NCBI GenBank assembly: GCA_964532715.1
Contig: CAZHIX010000035.1
Coordinates: 1-12,893, forward strand
Direction: 5' to 3'
Source of the DNA: 1-14-0-10-45-29 sp964532715
GTDB taxonomy: Archaea; Micrarchaeota; Micrarchaeia; Anstonellales; Anstonellaceae
DNA length: 12,893 nucleotides
Position numbers and translations under genes: made by a program. Positions 1 through 7,094 of this stretch are shown here, piece after piece. The stretch's first letter is position 1; each line of letters opens with the position of its first letter. The notes beneath the pieces are model-generated. The model had not been told where the DNA came from and ran no database searches. It was given only the letters and a program-made list of their open reading frames with translations.

Positions 1-1
1 T

Positions 2-3000
2 GAAGATGTGCAAAAAGATGTAGCGCAACTAAAGAAAATGGGAGTTGATCATCCTTCTTATTCTGGAGGTGCAAGAGATTCTTATATCCGATACCAGAAT
101 TTTGTATCTTTAGCATCAAGCGATATTCTAAAAGGTTCAAATTGTTCAGTCGCAACTCAAGATTATCAAAAATATTCTTGCGCATACACCTCACTTACAA
201 CACTTAGAACTACTTCCGTACTACCTGGAAGTCTTCCTCGTTTTGATTTGCTAAATTCAAATCTTTCATATACTTATAATCTACTGACTAGCCCTGCTCA
301 CGGTTCTCTACTAAGAACTGCCATAAATTTCAAAAATAGTCTAAGTAATTCAATTACTACTTTTAATTCTGAAATAACCCAATCAAAAAACATGGCTCTC
401 AAAACGGGTTTGGATGCAAAATTATTTTCCGACTATATAAACTCAAACGACTCACTTTTAGTCTCGGACTCAGATGATTTTGAAAATATCCAAACATTAT
501 ACCTATCTGCATCCTCACAAAGCGGTACTATAAGTCAGCTCAAGTCAAAACTGGATACTTTGTTACTTCAAGCAGAGTCTGCCTGTTCGGATGCTAATGA
601 AGTATTAAATTCAAAACCCAACAATTACGGTGCTATCGCACTTTTTCATTACAAAAATTGCACATTTCTGTATTCGCAAGCCTATCAAATAGCTTATTCA
701 CTTAATGAGTCAATTTCTATAAAAACCACCAATGTATGTGATAATGCAAGGTCGCAGGCCAAAACTCTTGAATCAAAACTAAACTCACTTAATTCAGGTT
801 CATCCAATTCTTTATTCGCAAACATTTCAGTCTCATTCTTGAACCGTGCAAGAACAAATATAGTTCGTGCATCACAAGAAAATTCTATTGGGAAAAAATA
901 TGGCTACTGCAAATCTTCAATTTCTGATTCCAAACAAGGTATAATCGCATTAGATTCAAGTGAAACGCTTCTCAAAAACAAAACAATTTCAGATGCCATT
1001 TATGTTCTTGAATCTTTTGTGAAAGCTTCATCAATTCTAGACCATAGTCAAAGCTCTACATTTAAACAAGGCTATGAAAGCATAAAATCTCGTTATGATT
1101 CTGGTATTTATGTAAGTGAATCTGAAATTCAATCTCAAATCAATACGATTCACCATGCGCTTAATTTTAATTTTGAACAAAAAACAAAACTCTATAATGA
1201 AATTTACTTGGATGCAACTGCAATTAGCAACATAAATCCAAAACTCTTATATGAACTTGATAACCTTTTTTTGAAATATCGCACAAATAATATGTGGAGT
1301 TTGCATGCTTTCACAAATGAAAAAAGTCTTGATTCATTATTACAAACTGCCAAAAAGAAGACAACTGTGGCAGTAGAAGATGCACTCAAAACACAATTAT
1401 GTAATGATGCACAATTTATTTCTCGTTCAAATTCAATATCTATTCAAACCCGTTCAGACATTGGCGGTGTTTGGAAATCTCAAAATGCATTGAACGTAAA
1501 TCTAAGCACTCCATTTGTTTTATCATGTCCCTTCGGCGTTGCTTTTGCAAACGAACAACTTACTCATAAATCTCAAAACGTATTGTCTGCGTTTTCTTCA
1601 GGCTCATTAATCTCTATTCATCTAAACTCAATTTCTGCCTCAGATACAATTCAAATAGAATTCTCATCATCTAAAATTTCAGTTGCATCCACTCAGAAAT
1701 CATGCAATGCAAAAATATCTTCATCAGGTTTACTTACACTCAACTCGCAATATGCACTATCTTCCTCTCACATTCCAAAATCTCTTATTGTAAGTGTTGC
1801 ATGGCCAAGACACTCTTATGGCACTGCAATACTAAAAACAAATGACGGTCAAATAAGTGATGGTGTATGGTCTGCAGATTCAAGCTCAAATCCGAAAATT
1901 GATTTTACAATCGCCCAGTTTTCAAAAGATACAGATTTTTATTCAATTGAAATATCTGATTCACAGCCAATGGTCTTGGAAAAGAAAAATTATAGTATAT
2001 CCGCAACGGATTCAAAATCTGGCTGGCTTAAAGTTTCCTACATTTTAAGTATAGAAAATCTTAGCACCTGTGAAAAAACTGAACTTACCATAGTTGAAGA
2101 CTCTGGTTCAAAAATTGACAATTTACAGTTATCTTCATCTTCAAACGAATTCTTACTATCAACTCCAAAATTAAACTATGTTGGTCAAACTACTTGGAGC
2201 ACAACAATTTCTTCTGCCAAACCAGTTTTTAATCCATTCAATACTCCTCCACTAGTATATGTAAGTTACGAAGTTTCAAATCCGTCGCAGTGGCTCAATT
2301 ATACTCTTTTAGATTTACGTCATAAAGCTTATTTACTAAATGATAGCAACTCACTTTCACTTATAGATTATGCACAAACTGCATTTTTTGCAGGTCGTGA
2401 AGATGAGGCATATAAAACAATATCTACTATTCAATCTCGTTTAAGTGCACAAGTAATAGATCAGGGCGATTCTCGCAAAGTTTTGGAATCAGAACTGATC
2501 GTTGCAAATCAGAGTCTTGAAATAATCTCAAATCTAAATACTTCTATCTTTAAAGACTCCAAATCATGGTCCAAATCTCTTAGTTCATCAATTCAAAAGG
2601 CCCAATCACTATGGGATCAAGGAAAACTTGAAGAAGCACGTTTGATTATAAGAACCGAATCAAATGCGCTCAATCAAAAAATGCTTGATGGTGCAAACTC
2701 TTTAGTTTATGATTTAAGTCAAAAATCAAATGCTGTGGAACAAAGTGTGCAGGTTCTAAATTATTCTTTTGAGCTAATTCCATATACTCAAAGTCTAAAT
2801 CTTGCGCAAGACTTTTTGTGTAATTCAAACTACGCACAAGCATTAGAACATTTATCTCACGCTCATAACTCTTTATCTACAAATTATGATCGTGCGCTTA
2901 GTAGTGCGCATGCTCATATTGATCTGCAAGATTCACAAAAAATCTCATTGCAATCTCAGTCCAATATCATATCTCTTGATTATGAGCGATATACAGATTG

Positions 3001-3586
3001 GCTCTCACAACTTTCATCATCAAATTATCTTGCAACTCCCTCTCTTTCTTCAAAAGAAACAAAGTCCATACAAGCTTCACTTGAAAAATTACTATCTACA
3101 TACAAATCCGAAAAACCCAAAACACTTGAAAATTCGTTATCTAAAATAAATCAGAATTCTATAGACTTAGAAAATGCCAAAACTCAATTAGATTCTTACA
3201 ATTTGACAATAAAGCAGGCTTTTCTAGATTTTGAACAATTAGCACAATCAACTTTATCAAGTGCACAAATGTCTGTGGCTACATTAGAAAAGAAGAACCC
3301 TCAGTCTCAACTTATCCAAACTCTCACTTTGGATTTGAGCTCATCAGAGCGCATGCTTAACTCTAAAAATTATGCTGATTCAATATCGTTATCAGACGCA
3401 ATAATCAAAAAAGCAAGTAGTGCAACCTCTAGCGTTTCATCTTCATCCTCTTTTCCTATAGAAATCATTGTTGTTAGTGGATTATTTGTGGCTTTAGCAG
3501 TTTATCTTCTTTTACAAAAACCACCTGCGCAAAAAAAACCTAATCTAATTACTAAATCGCTTCAAAAATCTCAAGATGTAATCTAA
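2..3586 (+). CDS. Large probable surface protein with C-terminal membrane anchor (5'-truncated)
   Basis: No family recognised. The frame is open to the first base of the window, so the true start lies upstream; the GTG at 8 is only the first possible start codon inside it. Numbering from that GTG (1192 residues), the visible protein has three parts. Residues 1 to about 465 are mainly helical and rich in Ser, Asn and Leu. Residues about 470-775 look beta-rich, with alternating polar/hydrophobic segments and WxS/WLN-type strands. Residues about 780-1140 are helical hairpins with a recurring TPR-like turn (GREDEAYK about 795, GKLEEAR about 872, NYAQALEHL about 940, NYADSISL about 1120). One transmembrane helix follows at 1151-1170 (starts IEIIVVSGLF), then a basic tail of 22 residues. 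This arrangement suggests an extracellular body with a C-terminal anchor and cytoplasmic tail. Many N-x-S/T sequons and about 11 scattered cysteines (possible disulfides) fit an exported protein. The signal peptide would lie outside the window. Function unknown. Confidence 0.85.
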   Translation, partial: EDVQKDVAQLKKMGVDHPSYSGGARDSYIRYQNFVSLASSDILKGSNCSVATQDYQKYSCAYTSLTTLRTTSVLPGSLPRFDLLNSNLSYTYNLLTSPAHGSLLRTAINFKNSLSNSITTFNSEITQSKNMALKTGLDAKLFSDYINSNDSLLVSDSDDFENIQTLYLSASSQSGTISQLKSKLDTLLLQAESACSDANEVLNSKPNNYGAIALFHYKNCTFLYSQAYQIAYSLNESISIKTTNVCDNARSQAKTLESKLNSLNSGSSNSLFANISVSFLNRARTNIVRASQENSIGKKYGYCKSSISDSKQGIIALDSSETLLKNKTISDAIYVLESFVKASSILDHSQSSTFKQGYESIKSRYDSGIYVSESEIQSQINTIHHALNFNFEQKTKLYNEIYLDATAISNINPKLLYELDNLFLKYRTNNMWSLHAFTNEKSLDSLLQTAKKKTTVAVEDALKTQLCNDAQFISRSNSISIQTRSDIGGVWKSQNALNVNLSTPFVLSCPFGVAFANEQLTHKSQNVLSAFSSGSLISIHLNSISASDTIQIEFSSSKISVASTQKSCNAKISSSGLLTLNSQYALSSSHIPKSLIVSVAWPRHSYGTAILKTNDGQISDGVWSADSSSNPKIDFTIAQFSKDTDFYSIEISDSQPMVLEKKNYSISATDSKSGWLKVSYILSIENLSTCEKTELTIVEDSGSKIDNLQLSSSSNEFLLSTPKLNYVGQTTWSTTISSAKPVFNPFNTPPLVYVSYEVSNPSQWLNYTLLDLRHKAYLLNDSNSLSLIDYAQTAFFAGREDEAYKTISTIQSRLSAQVIDQGDSRKVLESELIVANQSLEIISNLNTSIFKDSKSWSKSLSSSIQKAQSLWDQGKLEEARLIIRTESNALNQKMLDGANSLVYDLSQKSNAVEQSVQVLNYSFELIPYTQSLNLAQDFLCNSNYAQALEHLSHAHNSLSTNYDRALSSAHAHIDLQDSQKISLQSQSNIISLDYERYTDWLSQLSSSNYLATPSLSSKETKSIQASLEKLLSTYKSEKPKTLENSLSKINQNSIDLENAKTQLDSYNLTIKQAFLDFEQLAQSTLSSAQMSVATLEKKNPQSQLIQTLTLDLSSSERMLNSKNYADSISLSDAIIKKASSATSSVSSSSSFPIEIIVVSGLFVALAVYLLLQKPPAQKKPNLITKSLQKSQDVI

Positions 3587-3604
3587 TCAATTTCGTTATT
3601 TGCC

Positions 3605-3622
3605 ATAAAAGATTACTTTTAT
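3605..3622. repeat. Perfect 7-bp inverted repeat abutting the regulator promoter (candidate operator)
   Basis: ATAAAAG at 3605-3611 and its exact reverse complement CTTTTAT at 3616-3622 are separated by ATTA. The right arm shares its last base with the TATA box at 3622-3629, so the dyad covers the expected BRE/TFB-binding position. XRE-type dimers commonly bind such short dyads, so autoregulation by the gene at 3651 is a reasonable inference. The AT-rich content means chance is possible. It could also take part in 3'-end formation for the gene ending at 3586. Confidence 0.45.
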
Positions 3623-3629
3623 TTATAAA
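3622..3629 (+). promoter_or_regulatory. Archaeal TATA box for the mevalonate-entry operon
   Basis: TTTATAAA centred at 3625.5 lies 25.5 bp before the GTG at 3651. In archaea transcription starts about 25 bp downstream of the TATA centre, so the mRNA probably begins at or very near the start codon (leaderless). No Shine-Dalgarno sequence precedes the GTG, which agrees. Confidence 0.65.
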
Positions 3630-3650
3630 CCTTGACGTATTAATTTAGTT

Positions 3651-4337
3651 GTGGAGAAGTTAAAACATGAAATTGCCGGAGAGATAGCTCTATCTCCAAA
3701 TCCGGGCTCAACAATGAAAAAATGGCGCGAGATTTTTGCAATCACTCAAACCGAGCTTGCAAAACATTTAACTCTTTCGTGTTCAACTATTTCTGATTAT
3801 GAGGGAAATAGACGAAAATCTCCTGGGACTGCAATAATTGCACGCTTTGTTGATTCACTTTTTCAAATAGATACGGAGCGTGGCAATCCAATTCTCTCAA
3901 AATTATCCTCAGATTTAGGTCAGACTCAAGACCAATACTTTGAAACTCATGAATTTGCTACCTCCATTTCTGCACTTGATTTTGCAAAACTCATAAATGC
4001 AAAAGTCGTTGCAAACGAGGAGATAATGAGTGTTAAAAAGATTTATGGATACACTATAATGGATTCATTAAAGGTAATACTCGACATGCCATTTAGCCAA
4101 TTCCACAAGCTCTATGGTACAATGTCTGAGCGTGCCTTTGTGTTTACTCGTGTTTCAACTGGGCGTTCTCCTCTTGTGGTCATACGCGTAACTGCAATGA
4201 AGCCCTCCCTTGTCATACTGCATGGGATTGACGAGGTGGATTCACTTGCGCTAAAAATAGCGCAGAAAGAGCAGATTCCTGTTCTTGTTACAAAGACGGA
4301 TTTACAACGTATTCGTGAAGCTCTCAATAAACTTTAA
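3651..4337 (+). CDS. XRE-family archaeal transcriptional regulator (COG1709-like), first gene of the mevalonate-entry operon
   Basis: This is a predicted DNA-binding regulator of 228 residues, the usual size for the archaeal COG1709 group. The N-terminus has the conserved lead-in IAGEIALSPNPGSTMKKWRE. It is followed by a Cro/C1-type helix-turn-helix at about 22-70: TQTELAKHL is the first helix pair, and STISDYEGNRRKSPG is the recognition helix and following loop. Residues about 95-228 form a separate alpha/beta domain ending in an IPVLVTKT segment, which could bind a ligand or mediate dimerisation. The GTG start keeps the conserved lead-in and fits a leaderless transcript from the TATA box at 3622; the internal ATG at residue 22 would remove the lead-in. 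The HMG-CoA synthase gene follows after 12 bp. Co-transcription suggests it senses or controls isoprenoid precursor supply, perhaps with autoregulation through the dyad at 3605-3622. The family is recognised with good confidence; the regulatory target is inferred. Confidence 0.88.
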   Translation: MEKLKHEIAGEIALSPNPGSTMKKWREIFAITQTELAKHLTLSCSTISDYEGNRRKSPGTAIIARFVDSLFQIDTERGNPILSKLSSDLGQTQDQYFETHEFATSISALDFAKLINAKVVANEEIMSVKKIYGYTIMDSLKVILDMPFSQFHKLYGTMSERAFVFTRVSTGRSPLVVIRVTAMKPSLVILHGIDEVDSLALKIAQKEQIPVLVTKTDLQRIREALNKL

Positions 4338-4342
4338 AGGTG
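4336..4342 (+). promoter_or_regulatory. Shine-Dalgarno site of HMG-CoA synthase gene
   Basis: AAAGGTG overlaps the stop codon of the regulator gene and ends 7 nt before the ATG at 4350. It matches the archaeal GGAGGTGAT consensus over AGGTG and supports that start and translation from a polycistronic mRNA. Confidence 0.7.
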
Positions 4343-4349
4343 TTTTTCA

Positions 4350-5411
4350 ATGAATATTTCAGACGCTGGAATCGTAGGTTATGGTGCATACGTCCCAAAA
4401 TTTCGCATCAAACCTGAAGAAATTGCAAAGATATGGGGCGAAGAAGCCCAACGCATAAAAAAAGGTCTTGGGATTGAAGAAAAATCTGTTCCAGATTTAG
4501 ATGAAGATGCTGCTACTTTGGCAGTAGAATCTTCAAAAAATGCTATTGCTATGGCTCAAATAGACTCGCAAAAAATAGATGCAGTATTTGTAGGTTCAGA
4601 ATCTCATCCATATGCAGTAAAACCAACTGCAACAATTGTTGCCGAAGCACTTGGTGCAACTCCTGAACTCATGGGTGCAGATTTGGAATTTGCATGCAAA
4701 GCAGGTACCGCAGGTATCCAAATCGGCATGGGGCTTGTAAAATCGCACATGGCTCAATACGTATTGGCCGTGGGTGCAGACACATCTCAAGGAAAACCTG
4801 GTGATGCGCTTGAATATACTGCTGGTGCAGCTTCTGCCTCAGTAATCGTTGGTCGTCAAAAAGAACAATTTGTAGCAGAAATTGAAGGCACATTCTCATA
4901 CACTACTGATACTCCTGATTTTTGGAGACGTCAACATGCAGATTTTCCATCTCATGGTGGGCGTTTTACTGGTGCGCCTGCATATTTTCGTCATGTTATG
5001 GGTGCAACTCAAGGCATGTTTGAAAAATATGGTTATCGTGCAAATGATTTTGATTATTTTGTATTTCACCAACCAAATGGAAAATTCCCACTAGAAGTTG
5101 CAAAAAAACTTGGAATAGACACAAAAAAAGTTCTTGCAGGTCTTATGACTCCAAAGATTGGTAATTCGTATTCAGCGGCATCTATGATTGGGCTTTGTGC
5201 AGTTTTAGATATAGCAAAACCGGGCGAGAAGATTGCACTCACTTCATTTGGTTCTGGCGCAGGTTCAGATTCGTTTTGTATCGACACTACTGATCTTTTG
5301 GTTCAAGCAAGAGAAAACGTAAAGCATCCTCTTAATTGGTATGTACAAAGAAAAGAATATTTAGATTACGGGCTTTACGTAAAGCACAGGCGGAAATTAA
5401 AGAGTCTTTGA
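4350..5411 (+). CDS. Hydroxymethylglutaryl-CoA synthase, archaeal type
   Basis: Condenses acetoacetyl-CoA with acetyl-CoA to give HMG-CoA, the second step of the mevalonate route to archaeal isoprenoid lipids; cytoplasmic. The length of 353 residues is standard for archaeal HMG-CoA synthases (thiolase superfamily, PksG-like). The catalytic triad is visible: Glu84 in VGSES, nucleophile Cys116 in LEFACKAGTAG, and His240 in FVFHQPNGK. The Glu-Cys spacing (32) equals that of characterised bacterial enzymes. GNSYSAAS at 271-278 and SFGSGAGSDSF near 299-309 are the other conserved active-site loops. The ATG start is supported by AGGTG upstream and by the typical N-terminus (GIVGYGAYVPKFRI). The gene sits between its regulator and the thiolase that supplies its substrate. 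In methanogens these proteins form one complex with DUF35 and share a CoA-binding site; the neighbouring genes suggest the same here. No key residue is missing. Confidence 0.97.
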   Translation: MNISDAGIVGYGAYVPKFRIKPEEIAKIWGEEAQRIKKGLGIEEKSVPDLDEDAATLAVESSKNAIAMAQIDSQKIDAVFVGSESHPYAVKPTATIVAEALGATPELMGADLEFACKAGTAGIQIGMGLVKSHMAQYVLAVGADTSQGKPGDALEYTAGAASASVIVGRQKEQFVAEIEGTFSYTTDTPDFWRRQHADFPSHGGRFTGAPAYFRHVMGATQGMFEKYGYRANDFDYFVFHQPNGKFPLEVAKKLGIDTKKVLAGLMTPKIGNSYSAASMIGLCAVLDIAKPGEKIALTSFGSGAGSDSFCIDTTDLLVQARENVKHPLNWYVQRKEYLDYGLYVKHRRKLKSL

Positions 5412-5417
5412 GTTGAT
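5410..5417 (+). promoter_or_regulatory. Shine-Dalgarno-like site deciding the thiolase start
   Basis: GAGTTGAT matches the archaeal GAGGTGAT with one mismatch and ends 4 nt before the ATG at 5422. It overlaps the HMG-CoA synthase stop codon. This favours the ATG over the in-frame TTG at 5413, which lies inside the motif. Confidence 0.5.
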
Positions 5418-5421
5418 TTTT

Positions 5422-6579
5422 ATGCGAAAAGTTGCAATAGTTGGAGTCGGAATGAGTAAATTCGGAGAAGAATGGGGTAGAGGATTTAGAGATCTAATAA
5501 TAGATGCTGGCAAAAAAGCGATGGAAGATGCAAATCTTCAAGGTTCTGAAATAGATGCTCTTTACTGTGGAACTATGGCTCCCGGTCCATTGATTGGACA
5601 GGAACATGCCGGCGCTTTACTTGCAGACTGGATGGGTCTAAACCCGATACCTTCAACTCGTTGTGAAGCCGCATGTGCTTCTGGTGGTGTTGCATTAAGA
5701 CAAGGTTATTTAGCTGTCGCATCTGGGGCTCACGATTGCGTGGTCGTCGGAGGGGTAGAAAAAATGACTGATGTTTCTGGTCCAGACGTGGTGTCCGCAC
5801 TTGGTGGTGCGGGGGATCAAGAATGGGAGCTTTTTGCAGGTGCTACATTTCCGGCAATTTATGCATTAATTGCGCGAAGACATATGCATGATTTCAATAC
5901 TACTGAAGAACAATTAGCTTCTGTCGCTGTAAAGAATCATCTAAATGCATCTAAAAACAAATATGCTCAGTTTCAAAATGAGATTACTATTGATACTGTT
6001 ATGAATTCAAAAGTTGTGGCATCGCCACTCAAGGTATTTGACTGTTCACCTGTTACTGATGGTGCAGCTACTGCTATACTTATGCCACTTGATAAAGCAA
6101 AAACAGTTTGTGAGCAACCAATAGAAATACTTGCTTCTGCACAAGCTTCAGATACTCTTTCGCTTCATGATAGGAAATCTCTTACTGAGCTAAATGCAAC
6201 AAAAGTTGCATCTAAAAAAGCATTTGAACAAGCAAATCTAAGTCCTAAGGATATAAATTTAGCGGAAGTTCATGATTGTTTTACAATTGCTGAAATCCTG
6301 GCAATTGAAGATTTAGGATTTTTCAAAAAAGGTGAGGGGGCAAAAGCCACTCAAGACGGTCTTACTGCACTAAATTCTCAAATCTCAATCAATACTTCTG
6401 GGGGTTTGAAGGGCTGTGGTCATCCTGTAGGCGCAACTGGAATAAAACAGGCAGTTGAATGTGTGTGGCAATTGCGAGGACAAGCAAACGGACGTCAAGT
6501 AAAAGATGCTGAGGTTGCATTAACTCACAATGTTGGGGGTTCAGGCGCAACTTGTGTGGTGCACATTTTGAAAAAATAG
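5422..6579 (+). CDS. Acetoacetyl-CoA thiolase (acetyl-CoA C-acetyltransferase), archaeal type
   Basis: Joins two acetyl-CoA molecules into acetoacetyl-CoA, the first step of the mevalonate pathway. The 385 residues starting at ATG 5422 begin MRKVAIVGVGMSKFGE, the typical N-terminus of archaeal thiolases of the SCP2/non-decarboxylating type. Nucleophile Cys85 lies in CEAACASGG. HDCFT begins at His284, and His334 lies in GGLKGCGHPVGATG. The last active-site strand is HNVGGSGATC (369-378), not the CxG motif of bacterial biosynthetic thiolases; this is the usual archaeal form. All expected catalytic residues are present. An in-frame TTG at 5413 would add three residues but lacks a ribosome binding site. 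The gene lies 10 bp after HMG-CoA synthase and 9 bp before DUF35, as in archaea where the three proteins form a channelling complex that pulls the unfavourable thiolase reaction forward. A role in degrading acyl-CoA is possible but unlikely in this operon. Confidence 0.95.
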   Translation: MRKVAIVGVGMSKFGEEWGRGFRDLIIDAGKKAMEDANLQGSEIDALYCGTMAPGPLIGQEHAGALLADWMGLNPIPSTRCEAACASGGVALRQGYLAVASGAHDCVVVGGVEKMTDVSGPDVVSALGGAGDQEWELFAGATFPAIYALIARRHMHDFNTTEEQLASVAVKNHLNASKNKYAQFQNEITIDTVMNSKVVASPLKVFDCSPVTDGAATAILMPLDKAKTVCEQPIEILASAQASDTLSLHDRKSLTELNATKVASKKAFEQANLSPKDINLAEVHDCFTIAEILAIEDLGFFKKGEGAKATQDGLTALNSQISINTSGGLKGCGHPVGATGIKQAVECVWQLRGQANGRQVKDAEVALTHNVGGSGATCVVHILKK

Positions 6580-6582
6580 GTG
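6578..6582 (+). promoter_or_regulatory. Shine-Dalgarno site of the DUF35 gene
   Basis: AGGTG starts in the thiolase stop codon and ends 6 nt before the ATG at 6589. It selects this ATG over the GTG at 6580, which is part of the motif itself. Confidence 0.65.
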
Positions 6583-6588
6583 TTTATT

Positions 6589-6987
6589 ATGGCTGAAAAC
6601 ATTGCAATTACTTGGAGAAGAATTCCAGAAAGATATCGCCTTGAAGCTACACGCGACCCGCAAACCGGGGAAGTTTTTTTCCCGCCCCGCGTGCTATCGC
6701 CAACAAGAAGAAGAAAAGCAAAGCTTGAGAAATTTACTTTGTCCGGGCAGGGGGAAATTTATTCGTTCACACAAGTAAATTCTGCGCCTGCTGGTCTTGA
6801 GAAAACCACTCCTTATGTTTTGGCAATAATCAAACTAATTGAGGGTCCAATGCTTACTGCGCAAGTTGTAGAAGTCAGCGAAAAAGATGTAAAAATAGGA
6901 GATAAAGTGGAAGTAATATTTCGCAAAATTCGCTCAGACGACCCGGAAGGTCTTTTGCATTATGGGTATAAGTTTAGAAAGATCTGA
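6589..6987 (+). CDS. DUF35 OB-fold scaffold protein of the thiolase/HMG-CoA synthase complex, lacking zinc-ribbon cysteines
   Basis: DUF35 proteins bridge thiolase and HMG-CoA synthase in archaea; in the characterised methanogen complex they bring the two active sites together around a shared CoA site. The 132-residue length is normal. The N-terminal helix (TWRRIPERYRLEA) is followed by the rubredoxin-like ribbon region at about 20-48, and the OB fold spans about 50-132 (GQGEIYSFTQVN, PYVLAIIKLIEGPMLTAQV, GDKVEVIFRKI, then HYGYKFRKI). The usual CxxC-x10-CxxC is absent: the aligned positions appear to be Asp23, Thr26, Ser37 and Arg40, and the protein contains no cysteine at all. The surrounding FFPPR is kept, so the fold probably survives without zinc. 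Last gene of the operon, followed by a T-rich stretch. The ATG at 6589 was chosen because it follows AGGTG and gives the usual N-terminus. Confidence 0.93.
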   Translation: MAENIAITWRRIPERYRLEATRDPQTGEVFFPPRVLSPTRRRKAKLEKFTLSGQGEIYSFTQVNSAPAGLEKTTPYVLAIIKLIEGPMLTAQVVEVSEKDVKIGDKVEVIFRKIRSDDPEGLLHYGYKFRKI

Positions 6988-7002
6988 ATCCATTTTAAAT
7001 GA

Positions 7003-7008
7003 TTTTTT
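7003..7008 (+). terminator. T-tract, probable transcription terminator of the operon
   Basis: A run of six T 15 bp after the DUF35 stop codon, in AT-rich DNA and without a clear hairpin. Archaeal polymerase stops at such U-tracts. A second run of seven T at 7063-7069 could act as backup and runs into the next promoter. Confidence 0.4.
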
Positions 7009-7066
7009 CCAACAAAAATCTGTTTAAACTCCTAAATATTCTATTTGCGTAAGTCCCCCTTCTTTT

Positions 7067-7077
7067 TTTAAATTTAT
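7067..7077 (+). promoter_or_regulatory. Archaeal TATA-like box for the 690-aa protein gene
   Basis: TTTAAATTTAT has its first eight bases centred about 24.5 bp before the ATG at 7095. The bases before the ATG contain no Shine-Dalgarno motif, so a leaderless transcript is likely. The box is weaker than the TTTATAAA boxes elsewhere in the window. Confidence 0.5.
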
Positions 7078-7094
7078 TACTCATTATCTACAAC

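Noticed and set aside
1204..1389. Minus-strand open frame of 61 codons inside the large surface protein gene
   Set aside because: Antisense to a long, coherent coding frame, with no promoter or ribosome binding site and no protein-like motif.
3605..3622. The inverted repeat as a hairpin terminator of the upstream gene
   Set aside because: The stem is AT-rich and weak, and no T-tract follows the right arm before the TATA box; archaeal termination does not usually need hairpins. A minor role cannot be excluded.
4112..4327. Minus-strand open frame inside the regulator gene
   Set aside because: Overlaps the conserved C-terminal domain of the regulator; a shadow frame of similar composition.
4596..5287. 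Several open frames on both strands inside the HMG-CoA synthase gene
   Set aside because: The enzyme frame has all catalytic residues and full length; the others show no recognisable sequence.
5413..5421. TTG at 5413 as the thiolase start
   Set aside because: It falls inside the probable Shine-Dalgarno motif; ATG 5422 gives the standard archaeal thiolase N-terminus.
6580..6588. GTG at 6580 as the DUF35 start
   Set aside because: The GTG is part of the AGGTG ribosome binding motif for ATG 6589.
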